DNA of 64,000 bases from JANQFM01 sp035471925 (GTDB taxonomy: Bacteria; Acidobacteriota; UBA6911; RPQK01; DATIPO01): contig DATIPO010000147.1 in assembly GCA_035471925.1 (NCBI GenBank), forward strand, positions 22,932 through 86,931, given 5' to 3'. Below the pieces are notes generated by a model, which saw nothing but the letters and a program-made list of their open reading frames with translations, had not been told where the DNA came from and ran no database searches. Positions 25,741 through 34,012 of this stretch are shown one piece after another (the first letter of the stretch is position 1; every line of letters starts with the position of its first letter). A program made the translations under genes and the position numbers.

Positions 25741-28023
25741 TCAATCGCCGGCCGCGGCGGGGACGCTGGTCTTGAGGTTCTCCTCGAAGAGCTTGTAGAT
25801 GCGCTTGTATTCGTCGGCCCAACTGGTCGCGTTCTGAAAACCGTGTCCCTCGACGGGATAGATGGCCACCTCCCAGTTTTCCTTGCGCAGCTCGATCAGG
25901 CGCTGAGCCAGCCTGACCGTGTCCTGAAAGTGGACGTTGGTGTCGACCATGCCGTGGCAGATGAGCAGGGCTCCCTCCAGACCCTCGGCGAAGTAGATGG
26001 GGGAACTGCGTTCGTAGGCCTCGGCGTCGTCCTGAGGCAGGTTGAGAATGCGGGCAGTGTAGAAGTTGTTGTAGTGGGCCCAGTCGGTGACAGGACGCAG
26101 AGCGGCACCGGCGGCAAACACCTCGGGTTCGGTGAACATGGCCATCAGGGTGATGAATCCCCCATAGCTGCCGCCGTAGATGCCGATGCGGGCCGGGTCG
26201 ACAGCGTGCTCTTGGATGAGCCAGCGGGCGCCGTCGACCTGGTCGGTCAGATCCTTGCCGCCCATGTGGCGGTAGATGCCGGTGCGCCAGTCCCGTCCGT
26301 AGCCGGCGCTGCCCCGGTAGTCAAGGTCGAGGACGTGGTAGCCGTGGTCGGCCAGCAAGTTGTGGAACATGTACTCGCGGTAGTAGCTCGACCACCAGCG
26401 GTGGGCGTTCTGCAGATAGCCGGCGCCGTGCACGAAAATCACCGCTGGATTTCCGGCAGCCGCCGTTTCGGGCTTGTAGAAGCGTCCCGTAACCTGGGCG
26501 CCGTCGCGGGCTGGGATGGAGACGATCTCCGGCTCCCGCCAGTCATAGCTCTCAAATCCGGCCAGAGTCGAATCGGTGAGGCGGCGCAGCTCGGCTCCGG
26601 GATCGGAGGGGCCGCAAAAAAGCTCGGGAGGCTGGTTGGAGGAGGAAAAGACCACCGCCAGACGCGACCCGTCTGGAGAAACGGTGGCGTCAAAGCGGCC
26701 TACTCCCTCGGTCAGGCGCACGAGCTCTCCTCCGTCCAAGGACAGGCGGTAGAGGTGACGCTGTCCCAGGTCTTCCTTGCTGCTGTTGAGCAAAAACCAC
26801 TGCTTGTCGGGCGAAAGTTCCACGCCGTGCACTTCCCAGGCGCCGCTGGTCAACTGCCGCAGTCCTTCGCCCTGCCATCCCACCCGGTAGAGGTGAGACC
26901 AGCCGTCGCGCTCGGAGATGAACCACAGTTCGTCCTCAGCGCCCGGCACCCAGCCGAAGGAATTGAAGGCCGGGCCTCCGATCCAGGCCTCGTCGCGCAG
27001 ATGATCGGCCATGGTGAGCTGACCCGTTTCAGGTTCGATAACGTAGATCCAGCGCTCCTTGAAGTCGGAAGAGAGCGCCCATACGGCGGCCTTGTCGCCG
27101 GAATCGTTCCACTCCGGACCCACGACGAAGGCCATGTCCTTGAGTTCCTCCAACCAACGAATCTGGCCGTCCTCGACAGTGTAGATGCCGACCTTCGACT
27201 CGCCCTGCGGCTCGCCCACCTTGGAACGGGCGTTGAGTTGGCCCGTGAAACCGTCTTCGGTCACAAACTCCGGCACTTCGGTGCGCTGAGAGTCGTTGTC
27301 AGAGCGACTCCAACGGAAGACCACGTAGCGCTCGTCGGGGGAAAGGGAGAGAGCCGCCAAATTGGCCCGCCGTCCGATGAAGAAAGCCCGCGCATCGCGT
27401 TCCTGACGCTCGGCCTCACGTTTTTCCCGCTCTTCTTTTCGCTCTCCCGAAAACTCTTCGAAGAGCTTCTCCTGCTGCTCCTCCAGAAACTTGCGGTTGC
27501 CCTTGGATTCCTTTTCCTTGGGTCCGTCGCCTTGGCGGAAGTCGGTAATCTGACGGATCCCGCCTTCCTCGAGCGAAAGGGAGAAGAGATTGTCGTCGCG
27601 TTCGAAGTAGACGCTGTTTCCATCCCGGCTGAAACGGGGACGGCTTTCCCGGCCGCGGGTTTCGATGAGGGTGGTGCGGCTGCCGTCCGGATAAAGCAAA
27701 ACGATGTCGCCTTCCACCTCCGACAGGAAGCGGCTGCGAGGCTCATCCCACTCGCCCCGCCGAGGCCATGCCGAGTCTTCCTCATCCTCGCTGAGGCGGA
27801 CCGGCATCCCCTCGTCGCAGGCGGCCCGGTAGAGGCCTTCATCCTCGCCTCCAGGTTCGCGCCAACTGAAAAAGAGCGCGCGCGAGTCCCCTTGCCAGCG
27901 GACGTCGGAAGGCGACACGCCAACAAAGTCTTCTCCTTCCATGATCTGGTCAATGGTCAGGTCTTCGGCCTGAATCCAACCCATACACAGAACCAATGCG
28001 ACTACGATTGCCAACCTCTTCAT
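25741..28023 (-). CDS. S9-family serine peptidase (prolyl oligopeptidase-like)
   Basis: 760 residues. A signal peptide (MKRLAIVVALVLCMGWIQAE) directs export. The central part is a seven-bladed propeller of WD/PD40-type repeats (DSRALFFSWREPGG, PDERYVVFRWSRSD, PDKQWFLLNSS, PDGSRLAVVF). The C-terminal alpha/beta hydrolase has S619 in YGGSYGGF, D694 in GMVDTN and H727 in EGHGFQNA. These peptidases cut oligopeptides in the periplasm. A highly charged EKRE-rich stretch (about 170-220) forms a likely coiled insert. AAGGAGA, 7 bases before the ATG, supports the start. Confidence 0.94.
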   Translation of the reverse strand: MKRLAIVVALVLCMGWIQAEDLTIDQIMEGEDFVGVSPSDVRWQGDSRALFFSWREPGGEDEGLYRAACDEGMPVRLSEDEEDSAWPRRGEWDEPRSRFLSEVEGDIVLLYPDGSRTTLIETRGRESRPRFSRDGNSVYFERDDNLFSLSLEEGGIRQITDFRQGDGPKEKESKGNRKFLEEQQEKLFEEFSGERKEEREKREAERQERDARAFFIGRRANLAALSLSPDERYVVFRWSRSDNDSQRTEVPEFVTEDGFTGQLNARSKVGEPQGESKVGIYTVEDGQIRWLEELKDMAFVVGPEWNDSGDKAAVWALSSDFKERWIYVIEPETGQLTMADHLRDEAWIGGPAFNSFGWVPGAEDELWFISERDGWSHLYRVGWQGEGLRQLTSGAWEVHGVELSPDKQWFLLNSSKEDLGQRHLYRLSLDGGELVRLTEGVGRFDATVSPDGSRLAVVFSSSNQPPELFCGPSDPGAELRRLTDSTLAGFESYDWREPEIVSIPARDGAQVTGRFYKPETAAAGNPAVIFVHGAGYLQNAHRWWSSYYREYMFHNLLADHGYHVLDLDYRGSAGYGRDWRTGIYRHMGGKDLTDQVDGARWLIQEHAVDPARIGIYGGSYGGFITLMAMFTEPEVFAAGAALRPVTDWAHYNNFYTARILNLPQDDAEAYERSSPIYFAEGLEGALLICHGMVDTNVHFQDTVRLAQRLIELRKENWEVAIYPVEGHGFQNATSWADEYKRIYKLFEENLKTSVPAAAGD

Positions 28024-28264
28024 GAAGCCGTCTCCTTAAAAATTGACCTTTGGCGGAGATCCCGCCACCCCCAATCAGACGTCCCGTGCCAACCCTCTAG
28101 AACCACTCAGCGGCCAACCGACTCACAACACAAGTCAAATGATCAGCGGCCCGGGTCAGTTGCCCCTGCGCTCTCGGCGCTATGAGGCAGCTCGCTACAA
28201 GATGCTAACGAACAACGATGGCCATTCTCCTCAGCCAGGACCTCGTGCGCCAGCCCCCAGTCCG

Positions 28265-28270
28265 TATAAT
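28265..28270 (+). promoter_or_regulatory. thiI -10 element, near-leaderless type
   Basis: A consensus TATAAT ends ten bases before the ATG at 28281. Transcription would begin within about 0-4 bases of the start codon, leaving little or no leader, although a GGAG lies in the gap. Confidence 0.5.
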
Positions 28271-28280
28271 CTGGAGATTG

Positions 28281-29435
28281 ATGCAGCGCTATTTGATTTG
28301 CCGGTACAACGAAATCACCCTCAAGGGGCACAATCGACGTTCTTTTGAAATCGCATTGCGTGAAAACCTGAAGCGCGCCCTCAAGGGTATTTCCAATCAT
28401 TCCGTCTTTCGCCTTTCCGGCCGCGTCGCGGTGCGGCTGGGCGCCGACGCGGATGTGGAAGAGGCCCTGGGGCGCAGCCTCAACGTCTTCGGCATCGCCA
28501 CCTGCTCTCCAGCCTGGGGCTCGCAACAGGATATCAAGGGGCTGCAGCAAGATCTATGGAAGTTGGTGCAAGGACGCACTTTCGAGTCGTTCAAAATCGA
28601 GGCCCGCCGCACTCCCCATTCCATCGACCTGCCCACTCCCGAGATCAACCGCCAGGTGGGCGCCTATCTGCAGCACAAGTGCGGCAAGGAGGTGCGTCTC
28701 GAAGATCCCGACTTGACCTGCTTCCTGGAATTCGTTGAAGACTACGCCTTCATCTACTTTCGCAAGGAACGCGGCGCCGGGGGACTTCCGGCCCGGACTG
28801 CGGGGAAGGCAGTGGGCCTGCTCTCAGGCGGCATCGATTCTCCAGTGGCCGCCTACCGCATGATGCGCCGGGGATGCCGTGTCATCTTCGTCCATTTCCA
28901 CAGCTTCCCCCACACCACCTTGGAGGCCCAGGAAAAGGTGAGGAGGCTGGTCGGCGTCCTCAACCGCTACCAGGGACATTCGCAGCTCTTCATGATTCCC
29001 TTCGCCCAATGTCAGCGGCGCATCGTGGCCGCTTCGCCGGCCTCGGCCCGGGTGGTCCTCTACCGGCGCATGATGCTGCGGCTGGCTGAACGCGTTGCCT
29101 GGCGCAAGCGGGCCCGGGTACTGCTGACAGGAGAAAGTCTGGGCCAAGTGGCCTCCCAGACCCTGGAAAACCTGACCGTCATCGACAGCGCCTCCAAACG
29201 GCCTGTCCTGCGCCCGCTGGTGGGATTCGACAAGCAGGAGATCGTCGACCAGGCCCGCCGCATCGGCACCTACGAGATCTCCATCGAGCCCGAAGAGGAC
29301 TGTTGCACGCTCTTCATCCCCGATCATCCCCAGACACGGGCCAAGTACCGCCGCATCCGCGAAATCGAATCGGGCCTTGATATCGAGGCCATGGTGGAAG
29401 AGGCCCAAGCCGAAGCCCAAGTCGAGACTTTTTGA
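28281..29435 (+). CDS. thiI: tRNA 4-thiouridine synthetase
   Basis: 384 residues from ATG 28281 (MQRYLICRYNEITLKG, the conserved start; the frame opens earlier at 28218 without support). A ferredoxin-like N-domain and THUMP domain (about 1-165) bind tRNA, and the PP-loop SGGIDSPVA (182-190) adenylates uridine 8. A conserved cysteine is present in EEDCCTLFIPDHPQT. The C-terminal rhodanese domain of the Escherichia coli enzyme is absent, as in most bacteria. The product makes s4U8 in tRNA and may also serve thiamine sulfur transfer. Confidence 0.96.
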   Translation: MQRYLICRYNEITLKGHNRRSFEIALRENLKRALKGISNHSVFRLSGRVAVRLGADADVEEALGRSLNVFGIATCSPAWGSQQDIKGLQQDLWKLVQGRTFESFKIEARRTPHSIDLPTPEINRQVGAYLQHKCGKEVRLEDPDLTCFLEFVEDYAFIYFRKERGAGGLPARTAGKAVGLLSGGIDSPVAAYRMMRRGCRVIFVHFHSFPHTTLEAQEKVRRLVGVLNRYQGHSQLFMIPFAQCQRRIVAASPASARVVLYRRMMLRLAERVAWRKRARVLLTGESLGQVASQTLENLTVIDSASKRPVLRPLVGFDKQEIVDQARRIGTYEISIEPEEDCCTLFIPDHPQTRAKYRRIREIESGLDIEAMVEEAQAEAQVETF

Positions 29436-29440
29436 ACCCA

Positions 29441-29493
29441 AAAGAAAGCCGGCCGCTGAAGGCGGCGCCTTAAGGCTGCCCGCAGCGACCGGC
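29441..29493 (-). terminator. intrinsic terminator of the HtrA protease gene
   Basis: Arms at 29448-29458 and 29483-29493 pair over eleven bases with one mismatch. On the minus strand the stem is followed by TTTCTTTT, 27 bases after the protease stop codon. It also lies in the 3' region of thiI, where it lacks a T-run. Confidence 0.7.
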
Positions 29494-29519
29494 TGATCCG
29501 GAGAACTGATGAAAGCCGT

Positions 29520-31163
29520 TTAGGGCTTTTTGAAGGAGGTATAGGCGACCGTGTTTGTCCCCTGCGGGTTGGGCTGCACGATGCGCAGCACCACCGGGGC
29601 GCCTGACTCCAGTCCCTTAATGGTGCTGAAGAACTGGTCGGCGTTGTTCATGGTCTGCCCATTGACCTGGCTGATGATAAGTCCGCGGTCCAAGCCGGCT
29701 TCATCGGCCAGGCTTCCGGGCACCACATCCTCGATGATGACGCGGCCCTCCTTGTCGGCCAACTGAATCTGCTCGGCCTGCTGGTCGGTCACCGTCTCGA
29801 AGTAGAGCCCAATCTCTTTGGGCTCCGGTTCGGGCTGGGGTCGGTCCTCGAAGCTCAGGGACCGGCTTTCTTCGCGGGCCTGCTCCTCAAACTGACGTCG
29901 CGCCAGCTCGACCTCGAAGGTCTGGACCTGGCCCTTGCGCACCACGGTGACGGCAAGTTCCTCACCGGGCGGTGTGGTCGCCACCGCTGAGCGGAGGTCG
30001 AAAGGAGTCTCGATTTCGCGGTTTCCAATCTGGACGACCACGTCTTCGGCCTGAATGCCGGCCTTTGCCGCCGGGCCGCTCTCGGCGTCCGGATTGCCGG
30101 ATTCGTCGATCAACTCGGTGACGATGACGCCGTCACCGTCCTTGATGCCGTCTTCGTCATCACCGGAGACACCGAAGTAGTCGGCCATTTCAGGCGTCAT
30201 GGGAGTGGTATTCATGGAAATGCCGATGAATCCCCGCTCGATGTGTCCGTCACGCACAAGCTGGTTGTAGGCGTTGACGAAGACATGGGAGGGAATGGCG
30301 AATCCGATTCCCTGAGAACCGCCCGAGCGGGTGGAAATGAAGGTGTTGATGGCAATCAGCCGACCGTTCATGTCCACCAAGGGTCCTCCGCTGTTGCCGG
30401 GATTGATGGCGGCATCGGTCTGGAGGTAGTCTCCGAAGAGATTGGCCATGGAACCAAAACGGTCGCCGGGGCGTCCTTTGGCGGAAATGATGCCGGCGGT
30501 AACGGTCTGCTCAAGGCCGAAGGGGCTGCCGATGGCCAGCACCCAGTCGCCGATCTGGACGTCCTTGGTGCTGCCGATGGTGGCGGCGGGCAAATCCCCA
30601 TCGGGATTGATCCTGAGTACGGCGATGTCGACGACCTCATCGAATCCCACCACCTCGGCGCGGTAAGTCTTGCCGGTGGAGAGGATCACTTCGATGCGGT
30701 CGGCGGGATGCCGCTGGCCGCGGCGATCGATGCTGGTGACCACATGGGAGTTGGTGATGACATAGCCCTTAGGATCAACGATGGTTCCCGAACCCAGGGA
30801 ACGCTGCTCCTGGGGCTGAGGCGGGGAACCGCCGAAAAAGCGTTCGAAAAACTCCGGCATCTGCTGCTGTTCCTCGGAGCGGGCCCGGCGGTCCGGAAGC
30901 GTGCGGGAGCGGATGTTGACGACGTAGGGCTCAAAACTCTTGGCGACTTTACGGAATCCCTTGGAAAGCGAAGCCGCGTCGGCCACGGATACTGATCCGC
31001 CCGTATCGCTGACTTCAAGCAGGGAAACCGGATGAACGTCCTGATAGCTCCAGACCTGCTCTGAGACGATAGGTCCCAGCACCAAGCCCAGGCTCAGGGC
31101 GGCGAAAACCGCCAAGAAGGTAAGTCCTTTGCCAGAGGAAAGGAACTCTGTGATGCGTTGCAT
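29520..31163 (-). CDS. degP: Do-family serine protease (HtrA/DegP-like)
   Basis: 547 residues. A signal-anchor or cleavable signal sits near the N-terminus (FLAVFAALSLGLVLGPIV). The trypsin-like domain has the triad H140 (ITNSHVV), D179 (VVDIAVLRI) and S258 (NPGNSGGPL). Two PDZ domains follow (about 295-400 and 455-547). Periplasmic quality-control protease and chaperone. GGAGG, 9 bases before the ATG, supports the start. A good promoter lies upstream and an intrinsic terminator downstream, so it is monocistronic. DegP, DegQ and DegS relatives cannot be separated by reading alone. Confidence 0.94.
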   Translation of the reverse strand: MQRITEFLSSGKGLTFLAVFAALSLGLVLGPIVSEQVWSYQDVHPVSLLEVSDTGGSVSVADAASLSKGFRKVAKSFEPYVVNIRSRTLPDRRARSEEQQQMPEFFERFFGGSPPQPQEQRSLGSGTIVDPKGYVITNSHVVTSIDRRGQRHPADRIEVILSTGKTYRAEVVGFDEVVDIAVLRINPDGDLPAATIGSTKDVQIGDWVLAIGSPFGLEQTVTAGIISAKGRPGDRFGSMANLFGDYLQTDAAINPGNSGGPLVDMNGRLIAINTFISTRSGGSQGIGFAIPSHVFVNAYNQLVRDGHIERGFIGISMNTTPMTPEMADYFGVSGDDEDGIKDGDGVIVTELIDESGNPDAESGPAAKAGIQAEDVVVQIGNREIETPFDLRSAVATTPPGEELAVTVVRKGQVQTFEVELARRQFEEQAREESRSLSFEDRPQPEPEPKEIGLYFETVTDQQAEQIQLADKEGRVIIEDVVPGSLADEAGLDRGLIISQVNGQTMNNADQFFSTIKGLESGAPVVLRIVQPNPQGTNTVAYTSFKKP

Positions 31164-31193
31164 GGATTAAACCTCCAAATAATCTCACTTCGT

Positions 31194-31221
31194 AATCTAT
31201 GATCAAAACCTTGGATGTCAA
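31194..31221 (-). promoter_or_regulatory. sigma-70 promoter of the HtrA gene
   Basis: On the minus strand TTGACA (31216-31221) and TAGATT (31194-31199) are 16 bases apart, 30 bases ahead of the ATG. It is one of the best promoter matches in the window. Confidence 0.65.
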
Positions 31222-31377
31222 GGCATTACAACCCCTACGCTGTTTTCAGATCCAAATCGACTCTTCGAGTTTCATCGTGCGGCCATGTTTCTTTGTCCTT
31301 GCGCATCGTGTTTCTACAGGTGTAATACGTCGATTGAGCCCAGCAAGTTTCAGACTTTGGAGAGGCTCGCCTGGCCC

Positions 31378-32094
31378 TTACTTCTTGGGCGGCCGCGAAG
31401 GACGCATCTCAATGCGGCTGGTCAAGCAGCGCGGATCCCGCTTGAGCGTGTCGAGAGTCACGTCGGCCACGTCCTGGGCCGACAGCTTCCAACTGTGGCT
31501 TGCCGGAGCGCTGCCCCGGAACCAAGTCTCGACGCTGCCCGGCATCACGTAGGCCACCCGCACGCCGTCGTGGCGGACTTCCTGCATCAGGGCCTCGGAA
31601 AAGCCGATCAGGCCGAACTTGGAGGCATTGTAGGCGGCCCCGCCCGGAAAGGCGTTTTTGCCGGCCAAGCTGCCGATATTGATGATAAAGCTGTTGTCGT
31701 GCTTTTTGAGGTGGGGAAGGGCATAGTGGCAGCCGTAAAAGAGGCTGTCGAGATTGGTTTGCAGAGTCGTACGCCATTCCCCTACGCTAAGCTCTTCGAC
31801 GTTCTTGAAGATGCCCAGGCCGGCATTGTTGATCAGGATCTCCAGTCCTTCGAACTCGGCCAACGCGAACTCGATCAGGGCCTTGACCTGCTCGGCGTCG
31901 CGGACATCGCAAACACGTCCCGCCGCCGATCCCGGGCTGAGGGAGTTGAGTTGCTTGACGGTCGCTTCCACCTCTTCGGCGGTACGCGCGGAAACGACCA
32001 CCTTGGCCCCCTCCTTAATCAGACTTTCAGCGATTGCCCGTCCGATGCCTTTGGTGCTTCCAGTGACAATGGCTCTTTTATCTTTCAATTTCAT
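31378..32094 (-). CDS. short-chain dehydrogenase/reductase
   Basis: 238 residues from ATG 32094 (MKLKDKRAIVTGSTKGIG); ten residues more are possible at 32124. The nucleotide-binding TGSTKGIGRAIAE motif, the NNAG motif (ILINNAGLGIF), the catalytic Ser in NIGSLAG and the YNASK tetrad (AAYNASKFGLIGFSEAL) define a classical SDR. The Arg at position about 38 (VSARTAEE) hints at NADP(H). The substrate is unknown. The sequence ends with a Lys/Pro-rich tail. It is divergent from lpxA. Confidence 0.93.
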   Translation of the reverse strand: MKLKDKRAIVTGSTKGIGRAIAESLIKEGAKVVVSARTAEEVEATVKQLNSLSPGSAAGRVCDVRDAEQVKALIEFALAEFEGLEILINNAGLGIFKNVEELSVGEWRTTLQTNLDSLFYGCHYALPHLKKHDNSFIINIGSLAGKNAFPGGAAYNASKFGLIGFSEALMQEVRHDGVRVAYVMPGSVETWFRGSAPASHSWKLSAQDVADVTLDTLKRDPRCLTSRIEMRPSRPPKK

Positions 32095-32211
32095 CGATAT
32101 GATTCTCCAGGGAATGTCTGCCAAGAATGGGCAGACGCAGCTTTTCGATGTGCGTTACCATCATGACAGAAAAGACGCCGCTCCCCAAACTCGGGCGGCT
32201 GAAAATAGCCC

Positions 32212-32991
32212 ATGACTCAGCATTCCAAAACTCCGGAAATCCATCCAACAGCGCTGGTCGATTCGTCCTGCACATTGGGGAGGGGAACGCGGGTCGGCCC
32301 TTACGCCGTCATCGAAGCTGATGTCGAGATCGGCCGCGACTGCCGCATCGCCGCTCACGCCGTGCTCAAGCGCTACACCCGCATGGGGGACCGCAATCAA
32401 ATCCACGAAGGCGCGGTTCTGGGAGGCGCGCCTCAAGATCTCAAATTCAAGGAGCGTCCCACCCATCTCTTCATCGGCGACGACAATGTCATCCGCGAAG
32501 GAGCGACCCTGCACCGGGCTTCCTCGGGCGAGGCCACCCGCATCGGCGACGGCAACTACCTGATGGCCTACGTCCACGTGGCCCATGACTGCCTGCTGGG
32601 CGACAAAGTGATCATTGCCAACAACGTCTGTCTGGCCGGCCACATCGAGATCGGCGATCACGCCTTCATCTCGGGTGGGGTTGTGATCCATCAGTTCACG
32701 CGCATCGGGCGCCGTTCAATGGTGGGAGGCAACGCCAAGGTCGTGCAGGACGTCCTGCCCTATTGCTTGGTGGACGGCATTCCGGCACGCACCCGCGCCC
32801 TCAACTTGGTGGGGCTGCGCAGGGCGGGGCTGAACGCCTCCCAACTGAAGCCGCTCAAAGAAGCCTACCGGATTCTCTTTTCCGACCACTCAGCGCTGGA
32901 GGTTCGCCTGCAGCGCTTGGGAAAGATCGATTCTCCCCGGGTGCGGCGCTTGGAGGAGTTCATCCGCTCTTCGCAGCGCGGCTTTTGTTAG
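32212..32991 (+). CDS. lpxA: UDP-N-acetylglucosamine O-acyltransferase
   Basis: 259 residues. Left-handed beta-helix built from hexapeptide repeats (IHPTALVD, GTRVGPYAVI, VEIGRDCRIAAHAVL), with the catalytic-type His in YVHVAHDCLLGD, then IANNVCLAGHIEIGD and VIHQFTRIG, and the C-terminal substrate block NLVGLRRAGL. It adds the first 3-hydroxyacyl chain in lipid A synthesis, so the cell has an outer membrane with LPS-type lipid. It is isolated from lpxD, fabZ and lpxB, with which it is often clustered. The start has no clear Shine-Dalgarno sequence. Its 3' end overlaps the convergent GNAT gene by 32 bases. Confidence 0.94.
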   Translation: MTQHSKTPEIHPTALVDSSCTLGRGTRVGPYAVIEADVEIGRDCRIAAHAVLKRYTRMGDRNQIHEGAVLGGAPQDLKFKERPTHLFIGDDNVIREGATLHRASSGEATRIGDGNYLMAYVHVAHDCLLGDKVIIANNVCLAGHIEIGDHAFISGGVVIHQFTRIGRRSMVGGNAKVVQDVLPYCLVDGIPARTRALNLVGLRRAGLNASQLKPLKEAYRILFSDHSALEVRLQRLGKIDSPRVRRLEEFIRSSQRGFC

Positions 32992-33931
32992 CGGCGGCCT
33001 CCCGGGTCCAGAGAAAGGCGTGAAAGGTCTTCTGCACCTCGAAGCCCATGCGCTCATAGAGGCGGTAGGCGCCCTGGTTGGCGGCCGACACCGAGAGGGT
33101 GACGCGCTTGAGTCCTTGACGGCGCGCCATGGCGAAGTAGCGGCGCATCAGGTAGCTGCCCACGCCCCGTCCCTGCCAGTCGCGCCGCACTGAAATTTGA
33201 GGAATCATTCCCGTTTCGGGAGAAATCAGGCTGGTCACCACCACGCCGCAGATCTCGCTGTGCTCGTCCAAGGCCACCAAGCTGGTTCCGGGCTGAAAGG
33301 TTCCGCAGCCGGGATTGTCGATGAGATTGCGCAGGAAGCGCGAACATCCCTCCAGCGACTGGTAGTCAAAGCAGAGATGAAAGTCAGGCGAGGAGCGGTA
33401 GCTGTCCTGAACCGTCCGGGCCGCCGATTCAAAGAAGCGGCGCTGCCACCGTTCGACCTGAAAGCCCCGCGCCTCTCCCACCTCCTCTTCGGATTGTGCG
33501 CGCAGGTCATAGGTCAGGAAATAGCGGGGCAAGGCCCGGAATCCGCGGGCCTCGAAGAGACTCTCCAGAGACTGATTGAAGGGGATGATCTGGCACTCGA
33601 TGCGCTCCACCCGCGGATGTCCCGTCAAGGCCTCGAAGGCGGCGCTCAGGAGCTCCTGGTACCCTTCCAGGCTGGAATGACGGTCGGACATGAAGAGATC
33701 GCCGATGAATCCGACCGGGTGATTGGCGATGTAGTAGGTGTAGCCCACTACGTCTCCCCGACCGCTTTCCAGCACGTAGCCGGGCAAGCTCTGAGAACGG
33801 ACAAACTTGCGGATCAATTGAGCCGAAGGACGGAAGTCCCAGTGCAGCTCGCGCTTCCAGCACTCGATCTCCTGGTCGAAGACGGGCTCCAGGCGTTGCA
33901 GGTCAGAAGGCTTTAGAACGGCCACGCGCAT
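32960..33931 (-). CDS. GNAT-family N-acetyltransferase
   Basis: 323 residues, about twice one GNAT domain. The C-terminal half has the acetyl-CoA loop QISVRRDWQGRGVGSYLMRR and the closing SVSAANQGAYRLYERMGFEV. The N-terminal half (YYIANHPVGFIGDLFMSDRHSSLEGYQELL) looks like a degenerate GNAT copy. The substrate is unknown. Its tail runs 32 bases into lpxA on the other strand. TACAAT ends seven bases before the ATG; AGGA lies in between. Confidence 0.88.
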   Translation of the reverse strand: MRVAVLKPSDLQRLEPVFDQEIECWKRELHWDFRPSAQLIRKFVRSQSLPGYVLESGRGDVVGYTYYIANHPVGFIGDLFMSDRHSSLEGYQELLSAAFEALTGHPRVERIECQIIPFNQSLESLFEARGFRALPRYFLTYDLRAQSEEEVGEARGFQVERWQRRFFESAARTVQDSYRSSPDFHLCFDYQSLEGCSRFLRNLIDNPGCGTFQPGTSLVALDEHSEICGVVVTSLISPETGMIPQISVRRDWQGRGVGSYLMRRYFAMARRQGLKRVTLSVSAANQGAYRLYERMGFEVQKTFHAFLWTREAAANKSRAAKSG

Positions 33932-33938
33932 CTATCCT

Positions 33939-33944
33939 ATTGTA
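33939..33944 (-). promoter_or_regulatory. -10 element of the GNAT gene, leaderless type
   Basis: TACAAT on the minus strand ends seven bases before the ATG at 33931. It lies back-to-back with the acylase promoter. Confidence 0.5.
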
Positions 33945-33977
33945 GCGTCCGCCCCCGTTAAGATCCTGCCTTTCTCC

Positions 33978-34005
33978 TTGCAAAGCAAAAACGGTCGGCT
34001 AAGAT
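33978..34005 (+). promoter_or_regulatory. promoter of the acylase gene, leaderless type
   Basis: TTGCAA (33978-33983) and TAAGAT (34000-34005) are 16 bases apart. The -10 ends seven bases before the ATG at 34013, and no Shine-Dalgarno sequence is seen. Confidence 0.55.
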
Positions 34006-34012
34006 AACAGCC

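Noticed and set aside
25657..28185. 842-codon open frame on the plus strand
   Set aside because: Antisense shadow of the S9 peptidase, whose triad and propeller repeats are clear.
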